The notes under the pieces: generated by a model
The model's database searches: none
What the model was told of the DNA's origin: nothing
Seen by the model: the letters and a program-made list of their open reading frames with translations, nothing else
Position numbers and translations under genes: made by a program
NCBI RefSeq assembly: GCF_014652615.1
Contig: NZ_BMZD01000002.1
Span: 186,001 to 250,000, forward strand
Length of the DNA: 64,000 nucleotides
Direction: 5' to 3'
Source: Novosphingobium arvoryzae
GTDB lineage: Bacteria > Pseudomonadota > Alphaproteobacteria > Sphingomonadales > Sphingomonadaceae
Shown: in pieces, positions 36,811 through 45,170 of the stretch
How the letters are laid out: each line of letters starts with the position of its first letter
Numbering within the stretch: the stretch's first letter is position 1

Positions 36811-37838
36811 CTTTCCTGATACGCGCCGCCACGCCTGACGATCTGCAGCACATCTATGAAATGGCCAAGCGCACCGGCGGCGGCTTCACCAACCTGCCAC
36901 CGGACCGCAAGGCGCTGACTGCCAAGCTGGAGCGATCGGCAGAGGGCTTTGCCCGGACCGAGGATACGCTCGGCAACGACCTGTTCGTGTTCGTGCTGGA
37001 GAATACGGCCACCGGCGAAGTGCGCGGCACCTGCCAGGTGTTCTCCGCCGTCGGCCTGAAATGGCCGTTCTACAGCTATCGCATCGGCGCACTAACCCAG
37101 CACAGCGAGGAACTGGGCCGCACCTTTCGCGCCGATATCCTCAACCTCTCGACCGATCTGGAAGGGGCAACCGAAGTCGGCGGGCTGTTCCTCCATCCGG
37201 GCGAGCGGTCAGGCGGGCTGGGGATGCTGATCGCGCGCAGCCGTTACCTGTTCATCCGCAACCACCGCCCCCGCTTTGCCGACCGCACTCTGGCCGAATT
37301 GCGCGGGGTCATCGACGAGGCCGGTGGATCGCCATTCTGGGACGGAGTCGCCGGGCGTTTCTTTGGCATGAACTTCCAGGACGCGGACGAATTCAATGCC
37401 AAGTATGGCAACCAGTTCATTGCCGACCTGATGCCCAAACACCCGGTCTATATCGCCATGCTGACCGAACACGCCCGCGCCGTGATCGGCGTGCCCCACC
37501 CCACGGGGCGGGCCGCCATGCGGATGCTGGAAAACGAAGGGTTCGCCTGGGAAAACTATATCGACATTTTCGACGGCGGCCCGACGATGACCGTCCGCAC
37601 CGACCAGATCCGTTCGATCCGCGAGGCGCAGGACAGCCAGGTCACGCTGCTCGATGCGGGGCTGGGTGATCACTTGCGCGGCGAGAAGCGGCTGGTGGCC
37701 TGCGGCAAGCTGGCGGACTTCCGGACAACCTATGGCTGGGTTGAACCTGATGGCGACGGCATCGCGCTCGATCCGGCCAGCGCCGCCCGGCTGGGGATCG
37801 AGCCCGGGATGACCGTCACCCATGTGGCGCGGTGGTGA
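36807..37838 (+). CDS. astA: Arginine N-succinyltransferase
   Basis: First step of the arginine succinyltransferase (AST) pathway: succinyl-CoA plus arginine gives N-succinylarginine. The 343-residue protein shows IRAATPDDLQHIYEMAKRTGGGFTNLPPDR, EVGGLFLHPGERSGGLGMLIARSRYLFI and the late FEGFAWENYIDIFDGGPTM-like part NEGFAWENYIDIFDGGP, all typical of AstA. It starts with GTG inside the stop of the M20 gene and is followed by astB after 3 bases. Confidence 0.95.
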   Translation: MTFLIRAATPDDLQHIYEMAKRTGGGFTNLPPDRKALTAKLERSAEGFARTEDTLGNDLFVFVLENTATGEVRGTCQVFSAVGLKWPFYSYRIGALTQHSEELGRTFRADILNLSTDLEGATEVGGLFLHPGERSGGLGMLIARSRYLFIRNHRPRFADRTLAELRGVIDEAGGSPFWDGVAGRFFGMNFQDADEFNAKYGNQFIADLMPKHPVYIAMLTEHARAVIGVPHPTGRAAMRMLENEGFAWENYIDIFDGGPTMTVRTDQIRSIREAQDSQVTLLDAGLGDHLRGEKRLVACGKLADFRTTYGWVEPDGDGIALDPASAARLGIEPGMTVTHVARW

Positions 37839-37841
37839 GCC

Positions 37842-39092
37842 ATGGCACTGGTTGAAATCAACTTCGACGGGATCATCGGTCCCAGCCACAACTACGCCGG
37901 CCTCAGCCTTGGCAACCTCGCCTCGGCCAACAACGCGGGCGAGGTGTCCTATCCCCGCGCGGCCGCGCTGCAGGGCCTGGCCAAGATGCGCCACAATCTG
38001 GCGCTCGGCCTGGCGCAGGGCTTCCTGCTGCCCCTGCCCCGCCCCAACCACCGTTTCCTGGACGCGCTGGGGCTCGATCAGGGTCAGGACCAGCGCTTGC
38101 TGGCGGCGGCGTGGTCGGCCAGCTCGATGTGGACGGCGAATGCCGCCACGGTATCGCCTGCGCCGGACACGACGGACGGGCGCTGTCACCTGACGGCAGC
38201 CAATCTGGTGACGATGCCGCATCGATCGCAGGAATGGCCGATTACGGTCCGCCAGTTGCAGTTGGCATTTGCCGATCCGGAACATTTCCGGGTGCACGAT
38301 GCGGTGCCGCCCTGTTTTGGCGACGAGGGCGCGGCCAATCATATGCGGATGTGCGCCAGCCATGATGCGCCGGGGCTGGAAATCTTCGTCTATGGCCGCA
38401 GTGGCAGCGCGTTTCCGGCGCGTCAGCACGAACAGGCCAGTCGCGCGGTTGCGCGGCTCAACCGGCTGCCTGCCGAACGGGCGCTGTTCGTCGAGCAAGC
38501 GCCCGAGGCCATCGCGGCCGGGGCGTTTCACAACGACGTCGTTGCCGTGGCGAATGAGCGGGTATTGTTCACCCACGAGCAGGCCTTTGCCGATCCGGAA
38601 GGCACTTACGCCGCAATCCGGGCAAAGCTGCCAGAGGCCGAAATCGTGGTGGTTCCCGCCAGCGCTGTAAGCCTGGCCGACGCCATCAGCTCATACTTGT
38701 TCAACGCCCAGTTGCTGACCCTGCCGGGCGGAGAAATGGCACTGGTGATCCCGTCGGAAGCCTGGGAGCATCCGCGCGTTCGCGTTTGGCTGGACGGGAT
38801 GCTGGCCGGCAACGGCCCGATCCGGCAGGTTCTGCCCGTCGATGTCCGCCAATCGATGGCCAACGGCGGCGGCCCGGCCTGCCTGCGCCTGCGCGTGGTA
38901 GCCGATCCGGCGGCAGTCGATCCGCGCTTCATGCTGGATGTGGCCAAGGCCAGCCGGATCGAAGCGGTCATTGCCGCGCACTGGCCCGAAAGCATCTACC
39001 CGGACCAGATCGGCACGCCGGCTCTGGCGCGCGCAGTGACGACCGCCAGAGTGGCCCTGCTGGAGGAGTTGCAACTGACGGAGTTGGCATGA
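37842..39092 (+). CDS. astB: N-succinylarginine dihydrolase
   Basis: Second step of the AST pathway: N-succinylarginine is hydrolysed to N-succinylornithine, ammonia and CO2. The 416-residue protein matches AstB: EINFDGIIGPSHNYAGLSLGNLAS, SSMWTANAATVSPAPDT, FHNDVVAVANE and the C-terminal CLRLRV segment. Later genes (astC, astD, astE) are not in the window. Confidence 0.96.
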   Translation: MALVEINFDGIIGPSHNYAGLSLGNLASANNAGEVSYPRAAALQGLAKMRHNLALGLAQGFLLPLPRPNHRFLDALGLDQGQDQRLLAAAWSASSMWTANAATVSPAPDTTDGRCHLTAANLVTMPHRSQEWPITVRQLQLAFADPEHFRVHDAVPPCFGDEGAANHMRMCASHDAPGLEIFVYGRSGSAFPARQHEQASRAVARLNRLPAERALFVEQAPEAIAAGAFHNDVVAVANERVLFTHEQAFADPEGTYAAIRAKLPEAEIVVVPASAVSLADAISSYLFNAQLLTLPGGEMALVIPSEAWEHPRVRVWLDGMLAGNGPIRQVLPVDVRQSMANGGGPACLRLRVVADPAAVDPRFMLDVAKASRIEAVIAAHWPESIYPDQIGTPALARAVTTARVALLEELQLTELA

Positions 39093-39206
39093 CACGGGGT
39101 TGTCGGCGGGCTTTACAGCATCGGCAGCGTTAACCACCCTCTTGCGCCAAAATCCGCCACTGGCATGATCATTGCGGAGACGGCGGTTAAGAATTCGAGG
39201 GTCCCG

Positions 39207-39449
39207 ATGCTGCGCAAGATCAAACGTCTGTTCGTAATCAAGACACCGATCGAGGCGTACATGATCATCTACGCCCTTGCGCTTGGCGCGGTGGAGCGCG
39301 GATCGGCCTATCTGGTGCGGTTTCCGGGCTATGGCGGCAAGCTGCTGTTCCTGGCTTGCACGGGCGCGGTATTCCTGGCGGGCGCCAAGATCCTCGACTG
39401 CCTGAAGCTGGAACGCATGCTCAAGGAAAAACCTGAGACCGTGTTTTAA
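39207..39449 (+). CDS. Small membrane protein, unknown function
   Basis: The 80-residue protein begins with MLRKIKRLFVIKTPIEAYMI and has one or two transmembrane helices (about 14-32, and 43-62: GKLLFLACTGAVFLAGAKIL) and charged ends. The ATG at 39207 follows a GAGGG site. No family is recognised. It lies between astB and ssrA, facing ssrA. A small hairpin (39468-39481) is downstream. Confidence 0.7.
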   Translation: MLRKIKRLFVIKTPIEAYMIIYALALGAVERGSAYLVRFPGYGGKLLFLACTGAVFLAGAKILDCLKLERMLKEKPETVF

Positions 39450-39511
39450 GCGCCGGAAACGCGGCACGCTGCGTTCGCAGCCCGGCATCGGAATTCACCG
39501 CGGTTCGGAAA

Positions 39512-39890
39512 GGTGGGGTGGTTCTGTTGCTAGGCCCACCCCGGGCCCCCGGTATCCGTTCTGTTGCCCGGTCGGTCCAACCGCGCTTTAGCTTTGTAAG
39601 ATCAGGCCGCTAGGCCGTCAGATTACGCCGCGAGAGCGAGTGCTTCGTTGTCGTTGGCACTTATGAGTTTTGAGCCTTGAACGGGTTACTCAGCCCGGGT
39701 GAAAACAACGCTTTTCAACACACGTCGATCCTAGTTCGGCCCCATCATCACCCCGGCGACAACCGGGCCCCGGCCTACCCGCTTCCGGGCGTCCAGGTGG
39801 TGGTGGTGGAGCCGCCGGGTACCGCCCCCGGGTCCGCTGCATCTATTGCACGTCGCAATTTATCACCATAGCCGGGCGAACCCGGCAACG
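39512..39890 (-). ncRNA. ssrA: Circularly permuted two-piece tmRNA
   Basis: The tag frame on the minus strand (39623-39658) encodes ANDNEALALAA followed by TAA. The coding piece begins near 39743 with GGGGCCGAACTAGGATCGAC, a conserved tmRNA 5' sequence. The acceptor piece lies upstream on the minus strand and ends with CGGCTCCACCA near 39804. GGGGCCG of the coding piece pairs with CGGCTCC of the acceptor piece to form the acceptor stem. This order, acceptor piece first and a spacer of about 60 bases between the pieces, is the permuted form known in alphaproteobacteria. The outer limits are estimates. It lies downstream of mscL behind a terminator. Confidence 0.92.
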
Positions 39891-39917
39891 CGGATATAGG
39901 ATGCCTGCGCGCAAAAG

Positions 39918-39953
39918 AAAAGGGCGGGACGCTCTGATCACGCCCCGCCCTTT
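39918..39953 (-). terminator. Intrinsic terminator of mscL
   Basis: The arms AAAGGGCGGG (39919-39928) and CCCGCCCTTT (39944-39953) form a 10-bp stem with a 15-base loop. On the minus strand it is followed by TCTTTTG. It separates mscL from the downstream ssrA gene. Confidence 0.8.
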
Positions 39954-39974
39954 GATTAAGTCAATGAAGTAAAT

Positions 39975-40382
39975 TCACTTTTTCAGTGAATCGCGAATCT
40001 CGGTCAGCAGTTCCACTTCGGTCGGACCGGCCGGTGCCGCAGGCGGCGGCGGAAACGCCCGGTTGGCCTGGCGCACGATGAGGAAGATCACGAATGCCAG
40101 TATCAGGAAATTGATCACCGCCGTTACGAAGCTGCCGTAAGCCAGCACGGTCGCTCCGGCCTCGCGCGCGGCGGCCAGGGTTGCCCCTTCGGGCGCGCTG
40201 CCAGACAGCACCACATACTTGTTGGAATAATCAATCCCGCCGGTCACGGTCCCGATTACCGGCATGATCACGTCATCCGTCAGCGATGATACTATCTTGC
40301 CGAACGCCGCACCGATGATCACACCAACAGCAAGGTCCAGCACGTTCCCGCGCGCGATAAAGGTCTTGAATTCACTCAGCAT
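39975..40382 (-). CDS. mscL: Large-conductance mechanosensitive channel
   Basis: The 135-residue protein has the MscL pattern: a short N-terminal amphipathic helix ([13 protein letters not shown]), TM1 with [24 protein letters not shown], a periplasmic loop, TM2 ([20 protein letters not shown]) and a Pro-rich linker before the C-terminal helix bundle ([15 protein letters not shown]). It opens on hypo-osmotic shock. The ATG at 40382 gives the family N-terminus; upstream in-frame starts add a sequence without family support. Confidence 0.95.
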   Translation of the reverse strand: MLSEFKTFIARGNVLDLAVGVIIGAAFGKIVSSLTDDVIMPVIGTVTGGIDYSNKYVVLSGSAPEGATLAAAREAGATVLAYGSFVTAVINFLILAFVIFLIVRQANRAFPPPPAAPAGPTEVELLTEIRDSLKK

Positions 40383-40560
40383 TGCGTCCCACCCCTTCAC
40401 GGATTTCCTCGGTCGGCACTTTGCCAGCAAACTCATGACGTCACAATAATCGATTGATGGCACACGAAATTCGACCGAATGCCATTGAAAGCAATGCCCC
40501 CTGCGCTACATTCCAGACCACTGCGGCCCGATGCCGCGATTTTGAAGGGAATGTGATCTG

Positions 40561-41253
40561 ATGACCGCATCGCCAGTCCGTCATTTTGGGCTTGTCCGCC
40601 GTTTCGGGCAGATTGCCTTTGCCGCAGCCGCCGCAGTGAGCCTGACGGCCTGCGGGATCAACAGCGTTCCGACCGCGGAAGAAAACGCCAAGGCCAAGTG
40701 GGCCGACGTCGAAAGCGCCTACCAGCGCCGCGCCGATCTCGTCCCGAACCTGGTCGAAACGGCCAAGGCTGCCGCTGCTTCCGAAACCCAGATCCTGACC
40801 AACGTCACCAACGCACGCGCCGCGGCGACCTCGATCAACATCCGGACCGAGGATCTGTCCGATCCCGCCGCGTTCGAAAAGTTCCAAGGCGCGCAGAACC
40901 AGCTCACCCAGGCGCTGGGCCAGTTGCGCACCGTGGTCGAGAACTATCCGCAACTGCAAAGCCAGGCCCGCTTTGCCGACCTGATGGTGCAGCTGGAGGG
41001 CACCGAAAACCGCATCAACGTGGCCCGCACCCGTTATAACGAGGCGGTGCAGGAATATAACACCACGATCCGCACCTTCCCCGATGCGATCGGTGCCAAG
41101 CTGATCCACGGCGCGAAGCCGATGATCCCGTTCAAGGCCGATCCGGCGGCCGCGACCGCACCCAAGGTGAACTTCGGTGCAGCCCCTGCAGCGCCCGCAG
41201 CCAATGACAACGCGGCTGCCGCTCCGGTCTCGCCCGCTGCTGCGGCGAACTGA
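40561..41253 (+). CDS. LemA family protein
   Basis: The 230-residue protein has an N-terminal lipoprotein-like signal (LTAC, Cys31), the LemA core (WADVESAYQRRADLVPNLVETAKAAAASETQILTNVTNARA...ENYPQLQSQARFADLMVQLEGTENRINVARTRYNEAVQEYNTTIRTFP) and a Pro/Ala-rich tail. LemA proteins are helical-bundle envelope proteins of uncertain role. It is the first gene of a tandem row with two TPM-domain proteins. Confidence 0.92.
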   Translation: MTASPVRHFGLVRRFGQIAFAAAAAVSLTACGINSVPTAEENAKAKWADVESAYQRRADLVPNLVETAKAAAASETQILTNVTNARAAATSINIRTEDLSDPAAFEKFQGAQNQLTQALGQLRTVVENYPQLQSQARFADLMVQLEGTENRINVARTRYNEAVQEYNTTIRTFPDAIGAKLIHGAKPMIPFKADPAAATAPKVNFGAAPAAPAANDNAAAAPVSPAAAAN

Positions 41254-41277
41254 GTGAAGGGCTGAAAGGGCGCGTCG

Positions 41278-42087
41278 ATGCGGCGCTTCATCCTCTGGTG
41301 CGCGGCGGTCCTGGCTCTTGCGAGCACCGCCGCGCACGCCGAGCTGCCGCCGCGCCCTGAAGGGCCGGTGCTGGATCAGGCCGCCATCATTCCCGATGCG
41401 GATGAAGCCGCGCTGGACCAGAAACTGCGCGCCTACAATCGCGATACCGGACGGGCCGTGATCGTTGCGACCGTCTCCAGCCTCGACGGTTTGGAGGTGG
41501 AGCAATACGCCCAGACGCTGGCCGAAACGTGGGACATCGGCGGCGCGGAAACCGAACAGGGCGTGCTGCTGCTGGTCGCGCCGAACGAACGCAAGATCCG
41601 CATCCACACCGCGCGCGGCGTGCAGGAACGCCTGCCGGACGTACTGGCCGGGCGGATCATCCGCGACCAGATGGTGGGTCCGTTTCGCGAAAAGAACTTC
41701 GCGAGCGGGATTGCTGCGGGCATCGATGCCATCACCGCCCAGCTCAATCGCGATCCCGCTGACGCGAAAGCGATTGCCGAAGCCGCAGCAGCCGCCCAGC
41801 AAGCCGGTGGCCGGGATGAAGCAAGCGCGGGTAGCGTGATCTTCTGGATCCTGCTGATCCTGTTCTTCATGTTCGTGTTCGGTCGCGGTGGACGCCGCCG
41901 GTCGCGGCGCAGCCGCATCGATCCCGGCATCGTCCTGTGGGGCCTCAGCGAAGTGATGCACCACGCCGCCCGCAACAGCGGCAGCGGCGGCTGGAGCAGC
42001 GGCGGCGGCAGTGACTTTGGCGGGTTCGGCGGCTTTGGCGGCGGCGGCGGCGGGTTCGACGGCGGCGGCGCATCGGGGGATTGGTAA
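41278..42087 (+). CDS. TPM-domain protein, YgcG type
   Basis: The 269-residue protein has a signal peptide (about 1-21, ending AHA), a TPM (TPM phosphatase/Psb32-like) domain (VLDQAAIIPDADEAALDQKLRAYNRDTGRAVIVATVSSLDG... to about 160), a transmembrane segment (GSVIFWILLILFFMFVFG near 180-197) and a Gly/Ser-rich tail (GGFGGFGGGGGGFDGGG). This is the YgcG layout. The stop TAA overlaps the ATG of the next gene. Confidence 0.92.
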   Translation: MRRFILWCAAVLALASTAAHAELPPRPEGPVLDQAAIIPDADEAALDQKLRAYNRDTGRAVIVATVSSLDGLEVEQYAQTLAETWDIGGAETEQGVLLLVAPNERKIRIHTARGVQERLPDVLAGRIIRDQMVGPFREKNFASGIAAGIDAITAQLNRDPADAKAIAEAAAAAQQAGGRDEASAGSVIFWILLILFFMFVFGRGGRRRSRRSRIDPGIVLWGLSEVMHHAARNSGSGGWSSGGGSDFGGFGGFGGGGGGFDGGGASGDW

Positions 42088-42770
42088 TGCGTGCGCCCCT
42101 CCTTCTCTCTCCCGCCGATCACGCCCGCATTTCGGCCGCCGTGCACGCTGCCGAACAGCACAGCGCGGGTGAAATCGTGACGATCGTGACCGACCGGTCC
42201 GATGGCTACACCGACATTGCGCTCGCCTGGGCGGCACTGGCAGCATTCACGGCGCTAACGGCACTGTCGATCTTCCCCGATTTTTTCCTTGGCCTCTACG
42301 ACCGCATGACGGGCCACTGGGACCGTGCATGGACCCCGGCGGCAGTGCTGACACTGGGTGTCAGTTTCGCGATCGTGAAGTTCATCGGCGTGCTGCTGAT
42401 CCAGCTCTGGCCGCCGGTGAAGTGGTTCCTGATCCCGCGCCACATCAAGGCAGCCCGCGTCCGCGCCCGCGCGATCACCTGCTTCAAGGTCGGTGCGGAA
42501 CGCAGGACCGATGGCCACACCGGCATCCTGATCTATGTCAGCCTGCGCGAACATCGCGCCGAGATTATTGCTGATTCCGCCATTGCTGCCCTGGTCTCTC
42601 CCGAAACATGGGGCGAGGCGATGGCGGCAATGCTGATCCACATCCGTGCCGGTGATCTGGCCGAGGGAATGATTGCGGCAGTCGGCAAAGTCGGCGCAGT
42701 GCTGGCCGAGCACTTCCCCCGCGCCGAAAATGACCGGAACGAATTGCCGGACCGCCTGATTGAGGTCTAG
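42087..42770 (+). CDS. TPM-domain membrane protein
   Basis: The 227-residue protein begins with a TPM-like segment (LSPADHARISAAVHAAEQHSAGEIVTIVTDRSDGY), is interrupted by two transmembrane helices (about 45-67 and 83-108), and resumes with the second half of the domain (ERRTDGHTGILIYVSLREHRAEIIAD). It looks like a split or membrane-inserted TPM protein. It is coupled to the YgcG-like gene by an ATG inside that gene's stop. Biochemical role unknown. Confidence 0.85.
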   Translation: MRAPLLLSPADHARISAAVHAAEQHSAGEIVTIVTDRSDGYTDIALAWAALAAFTALTALSIFPDFFLGLYDRMTGHWDRAWTPAAVLTLGVSFAIVKFIGVLLIQLWPPVKWFLIPRHIKAARVRARAITCFKVGAERRTDGHTGILIYVSLREHRAEIIADSAIAALVSPETWGEAMAAMLIHIRAGDLAEGMIAAVGKVGAVLAEHFPRAENDRNELPDRLIEV

Positions 42771-42778
42771 GTAGCCGA

Positions 42779-43309
42779 ATGGCTATCGAAGACCCCGAAC
42801 ACACCGTCTGGCAAGGCAAGTTCATCACCGCCAAGGTCAAGGGCAAGTGGGAATACGTGTCCCGCGCGCGGGGCATCAAGGCGGCGGTGATCCTCGCGAT
42901 TGACGACGAGCAACACGTCATTCTGGTCGAACAGTTCCGCGTTCCATTGGGACGCGCCTGCATTGAGCTCCCTGCGGGCCTGATCGGAGATAATGGCGAA
43001 AGCGAGAACGCCACTGATGCGGCCGTGCGCGAACTGGAGGAAGAAACCGGATACCGCGCCGCCCGGATGGATACCCTTGGCGAGTATTACTCATCGCCTG
43101 GCATGGTCAGCGAGAGCTTCACCCTGTTGCGGGCATCGGGCCTGACCAAGGTTGGCCCCGGCGGAGGGGTGGACGGCGAGGACATCACCGTCCATCGTGT
43201 GCCGATAACAGGGATCGGCCAGTTCATCGCCGAATCACGGGCACGGGGTCTGGGCATCGATGTGCGGCTGCTGATGCTGCTGGGGCCGGCAATCATGACG
43301 GGAGAGTGA
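42779..43309 (+). CDS. Nudix hydrolase, ADP-ribose pyrophosphatase-like
   Basis: The 176-residue protein has a Nudix box, GESENATDAAVRELEEETGYRA, at about 72-93, with REx2EE intact. The frame ELPAGLIGD before the box and YYSSPGMVSE after it are features of ADP-ribose/nucleotide-sugar pyrophosphatases. It starts 8 bases after the previous gene in the tandem row. Confidence 0.87.
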   Translation: MAIEDPEHTVWQGKFITAKVKGKWEYVSRARGIKAAVILAIDDEQHVILVEQFRVPLGRACIELPAGLIGDNGESENATDAAVRELEEETGYRAARMDTLGEYYSSPGMVSESFTLLRASGLTKVGPGGGVDGEDITVHRVPITGIGQFIAESRARGLGIDVRLLMLLGPAIMTGE

Positions 43310-43313
43310 AAAG

Positions 43314-44096
43314 ATGGCAGGACGGGTTGCAGGCAAGAAGGCATTGGTAACCGGTGCGGCGCAGGGACTGGGGGCCGCTCAGGCCCGCATGCTCGCGCGT
43401 GAAGGGGCACAGGTGCTGCTGGCCGATATCAATGCGTCTGGCGCAGCGGATCAGGCCGCTGCCATCAATGCCGAACTTGGCTCTGGCACGGCATTTTCGG
43501 TCGCACTGGACGTCACGCAGGAGGACCAGTGGATTGCTGCCGTGGACTATGCGGCAGAGGCAATGGGCGGTCTATCGGTGCTGGTCAACAACGCCGGCGT
43601 CGGGGTGCGCGGCAATATCGAAACCTGCACACTGGCAGATTGGCACCGGGGCTTTGCGATCAACGTGGATTCCGTGTTTCTGGGCTGCCAGAAAGCGTTG
43701 CCGCTGATGAAGGAGAGCCAGCCGGGCTCGATCATCAACATCTCTTCCATCGCCGGGCTGATCGCCAGCGATACCATGCCGGGCTACAACGCCAGCAAGG
43801 CGGCCGTCTGGATGCTATCCAAATCGGTTGCGCTCTATTGCGCCAAGATGGGCTGGGATATCCGCAGCAACTCGGTCCACCCCACATTCGTCGACACGCC
43901 GATCCTCGATGGAATCGCGGCCAGTTCCGGCCACCCCAAGGATGTGGTCATGGGAAAGCTGGCCCGCCAGATTCCGCTGAAGCGGGTGGGCGAACCCGAT
44001 GACATCGCTGCCGGGGTGCTGTACCTGGCCAGCGACGAATCCCGGTTCATGACCGGGGCGGAGTTGAAGCTGGATGGCGGCATCTCCGCAATGTGA
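43314..44096 (+). CDS. SDR-family oxidoreductase
   Basis: The 260-residue short-chain dehydrogenase has the cofactor loop TGAAQGLGAA (13-22), an acidic residue for NAD (LLADINASG), NNAGVGVRG, the catalytic Ser in NISSIAG and YNASK. The C-terminal VGEPDDIAAGVLYLASDESRFMTGAELKLDGG is typical of the classical group. Substrate unknown. It lies 4 bases after the Nudix gene and 21 bases before a LacI-type regulator. Confidence 0.85.
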   Translation: MAGRVAGKKALVTGAAQGLGAAQARMLAREGAQVLLADINASGAADQAAAINAELGSGTAFSVALDVTQEDQWIAAVDYAAEAMGGLSVLVNNAGVGVRGNIETCTLADWHRGFAINVDSVFLGCQKALPLMKESQPGSIINISSIAGLIASDTMPGYNASKAAVWMLSKSVALYCAKMGWDIRSNSVHPTFVDTPILDGIAASSGHPKDVVMGKLARQIPLKRVGEPDDIAAGVLYLASDESRFMTGAELKLDGGISAM

Positions 44097-44117
44097 AGGC
44101 GGATAAAGGCGGGGCGC

Positions 44118-45167
44118 ATGGACGAGGACAACAGCAAGGCCAAGGCGCGCAATTACCGCGTGACCTCGTTCGACGTGGCTGCCGAGGCGGGCGTCAGCCA
44201 GTCCACGGTTTCGCGCGCGCTGGCTGGCGACCCGGTCGTGAGCGAGGCGACACGGCTGCGCGTCGCAGAAGCTGCCCGCCGATTGAACTATTCCGTCGAT
44301 GAAAACGCAGCGCGACTGCGCACCGGCAAGACCGGAACACTTGCCGTGGTGGTGATCTGCCGTCCGGATGAAGACCGCAAGGATCTCAACCCCTTTACCT
44401 ATTCGCTGCTCGGCACGATCTGCGCCGCGGCATCGGTACGCGGGTATGAGACACTGGTCAGTTTTCAGGACGGGCCGCAGAACCTGTCCGGCCGGTATGA
44501 GGAACGGCGCAAAGCCGACGGATTGATCCTGATCGGGACGACCCAGAACCTGGATGCGTGGAACTATTACCGCGATCTGGGGCAATCAGGCATGAAGCTG
44601 GTGTGCTGGGGATCGCCGTTCGACGATCTGGAATGGATCCGCAGTGACAATCACGCTGGCGCCGTGCTGGCGACCGATCACCTGATCAACGCAGGCTTTC
44701 GGCAGATCGTCTGCATCGGTTCCGAAAATTCGCTGCAGCGCCAGTTCAAGGAACGGTACGACGGCTATTGCGAGGCCATCCATGCCGCTGGTCTGACACC
44801 GGCCCTGATCGAGATCGAGGAAGGCCTGAGCCGCGAAGAACAGGGCCGCCGCGCGGTCCGTGCGCTGAAAGCCAGCGGCCAGCCCTTCGACGCGATCTTC
44901 GCCGTCTGTGACGAGTTGGCGCTGGGCGTTCTGCGCGAACTGACCGAAACCGGCACGCGCATACCACAGGATTGCGGCCTGATCGGCTTCGACGGCATTC
45001 GCGCCAGTGCCCACGCCATGCCGCCGCTCTCCAGCATCCAGCCGGATTTCACCGCCGCCGGGGCCATGCTGGTGGACAAGCTGCTGGCCGTCATCGCTGG
45101 CAAGGCCCACGAGCAGCGCCGGGTTCCCGTCAGCCTGTTGGCGCGGGAAAGTACCAGGCGGAGTTAG
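44118..45167 (+). CDS. LacI-family transcriptional regulator
   Basis: The 349-residue protein has the N-terminal LacI helix-turn-helix and hinge (VTSFDVAAEAGVSQSTVSRALAGDPVVSEATRLRVAEAARRLNYSVDENAARLRTGKT), then a periplasmic-binding-like ligand domain (FDAIFAVCDELALGVLRELTETGTRIPQDCGLIGFDG). Ligand and target unknown. It is the last gene of the tandem row, next to an SDR, which may belong to its regulon. It ends 3 bases before the convergent photolyase gene. Confidence 0.88.
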   Translation: MDEDNSKAKARNYRVTSFDVAAEAGVSQSTVSRALAGDPVVSEATRLRVAEAARRLNYSVDENAARLRTGKTGTLAVVVICRPDEDRKDLNPFTYSLLGTICAAASVRGYETLVSFQDGPQNLSGRYEERRKADGLILIGTTQNLDAWNYYRDLGQSGMKLVCWGSPFDDLEWIRSDNHAGAVLATDHLINAGFRQIVCIGSENSLQRQFKERYDGYCEAIHAAGLTPALIEIEEGLSREEQGRRAVRALKASGQPFDAIFAVCDELALGVLRELTETGTRIPQDCGLIGFDGIRASAHAMPPLSSIQPDFTAAGAMLVDKLLAVIAGKAHEQRRVPVSLLARESTRRS

Positions 45168-45170
45168 TCC

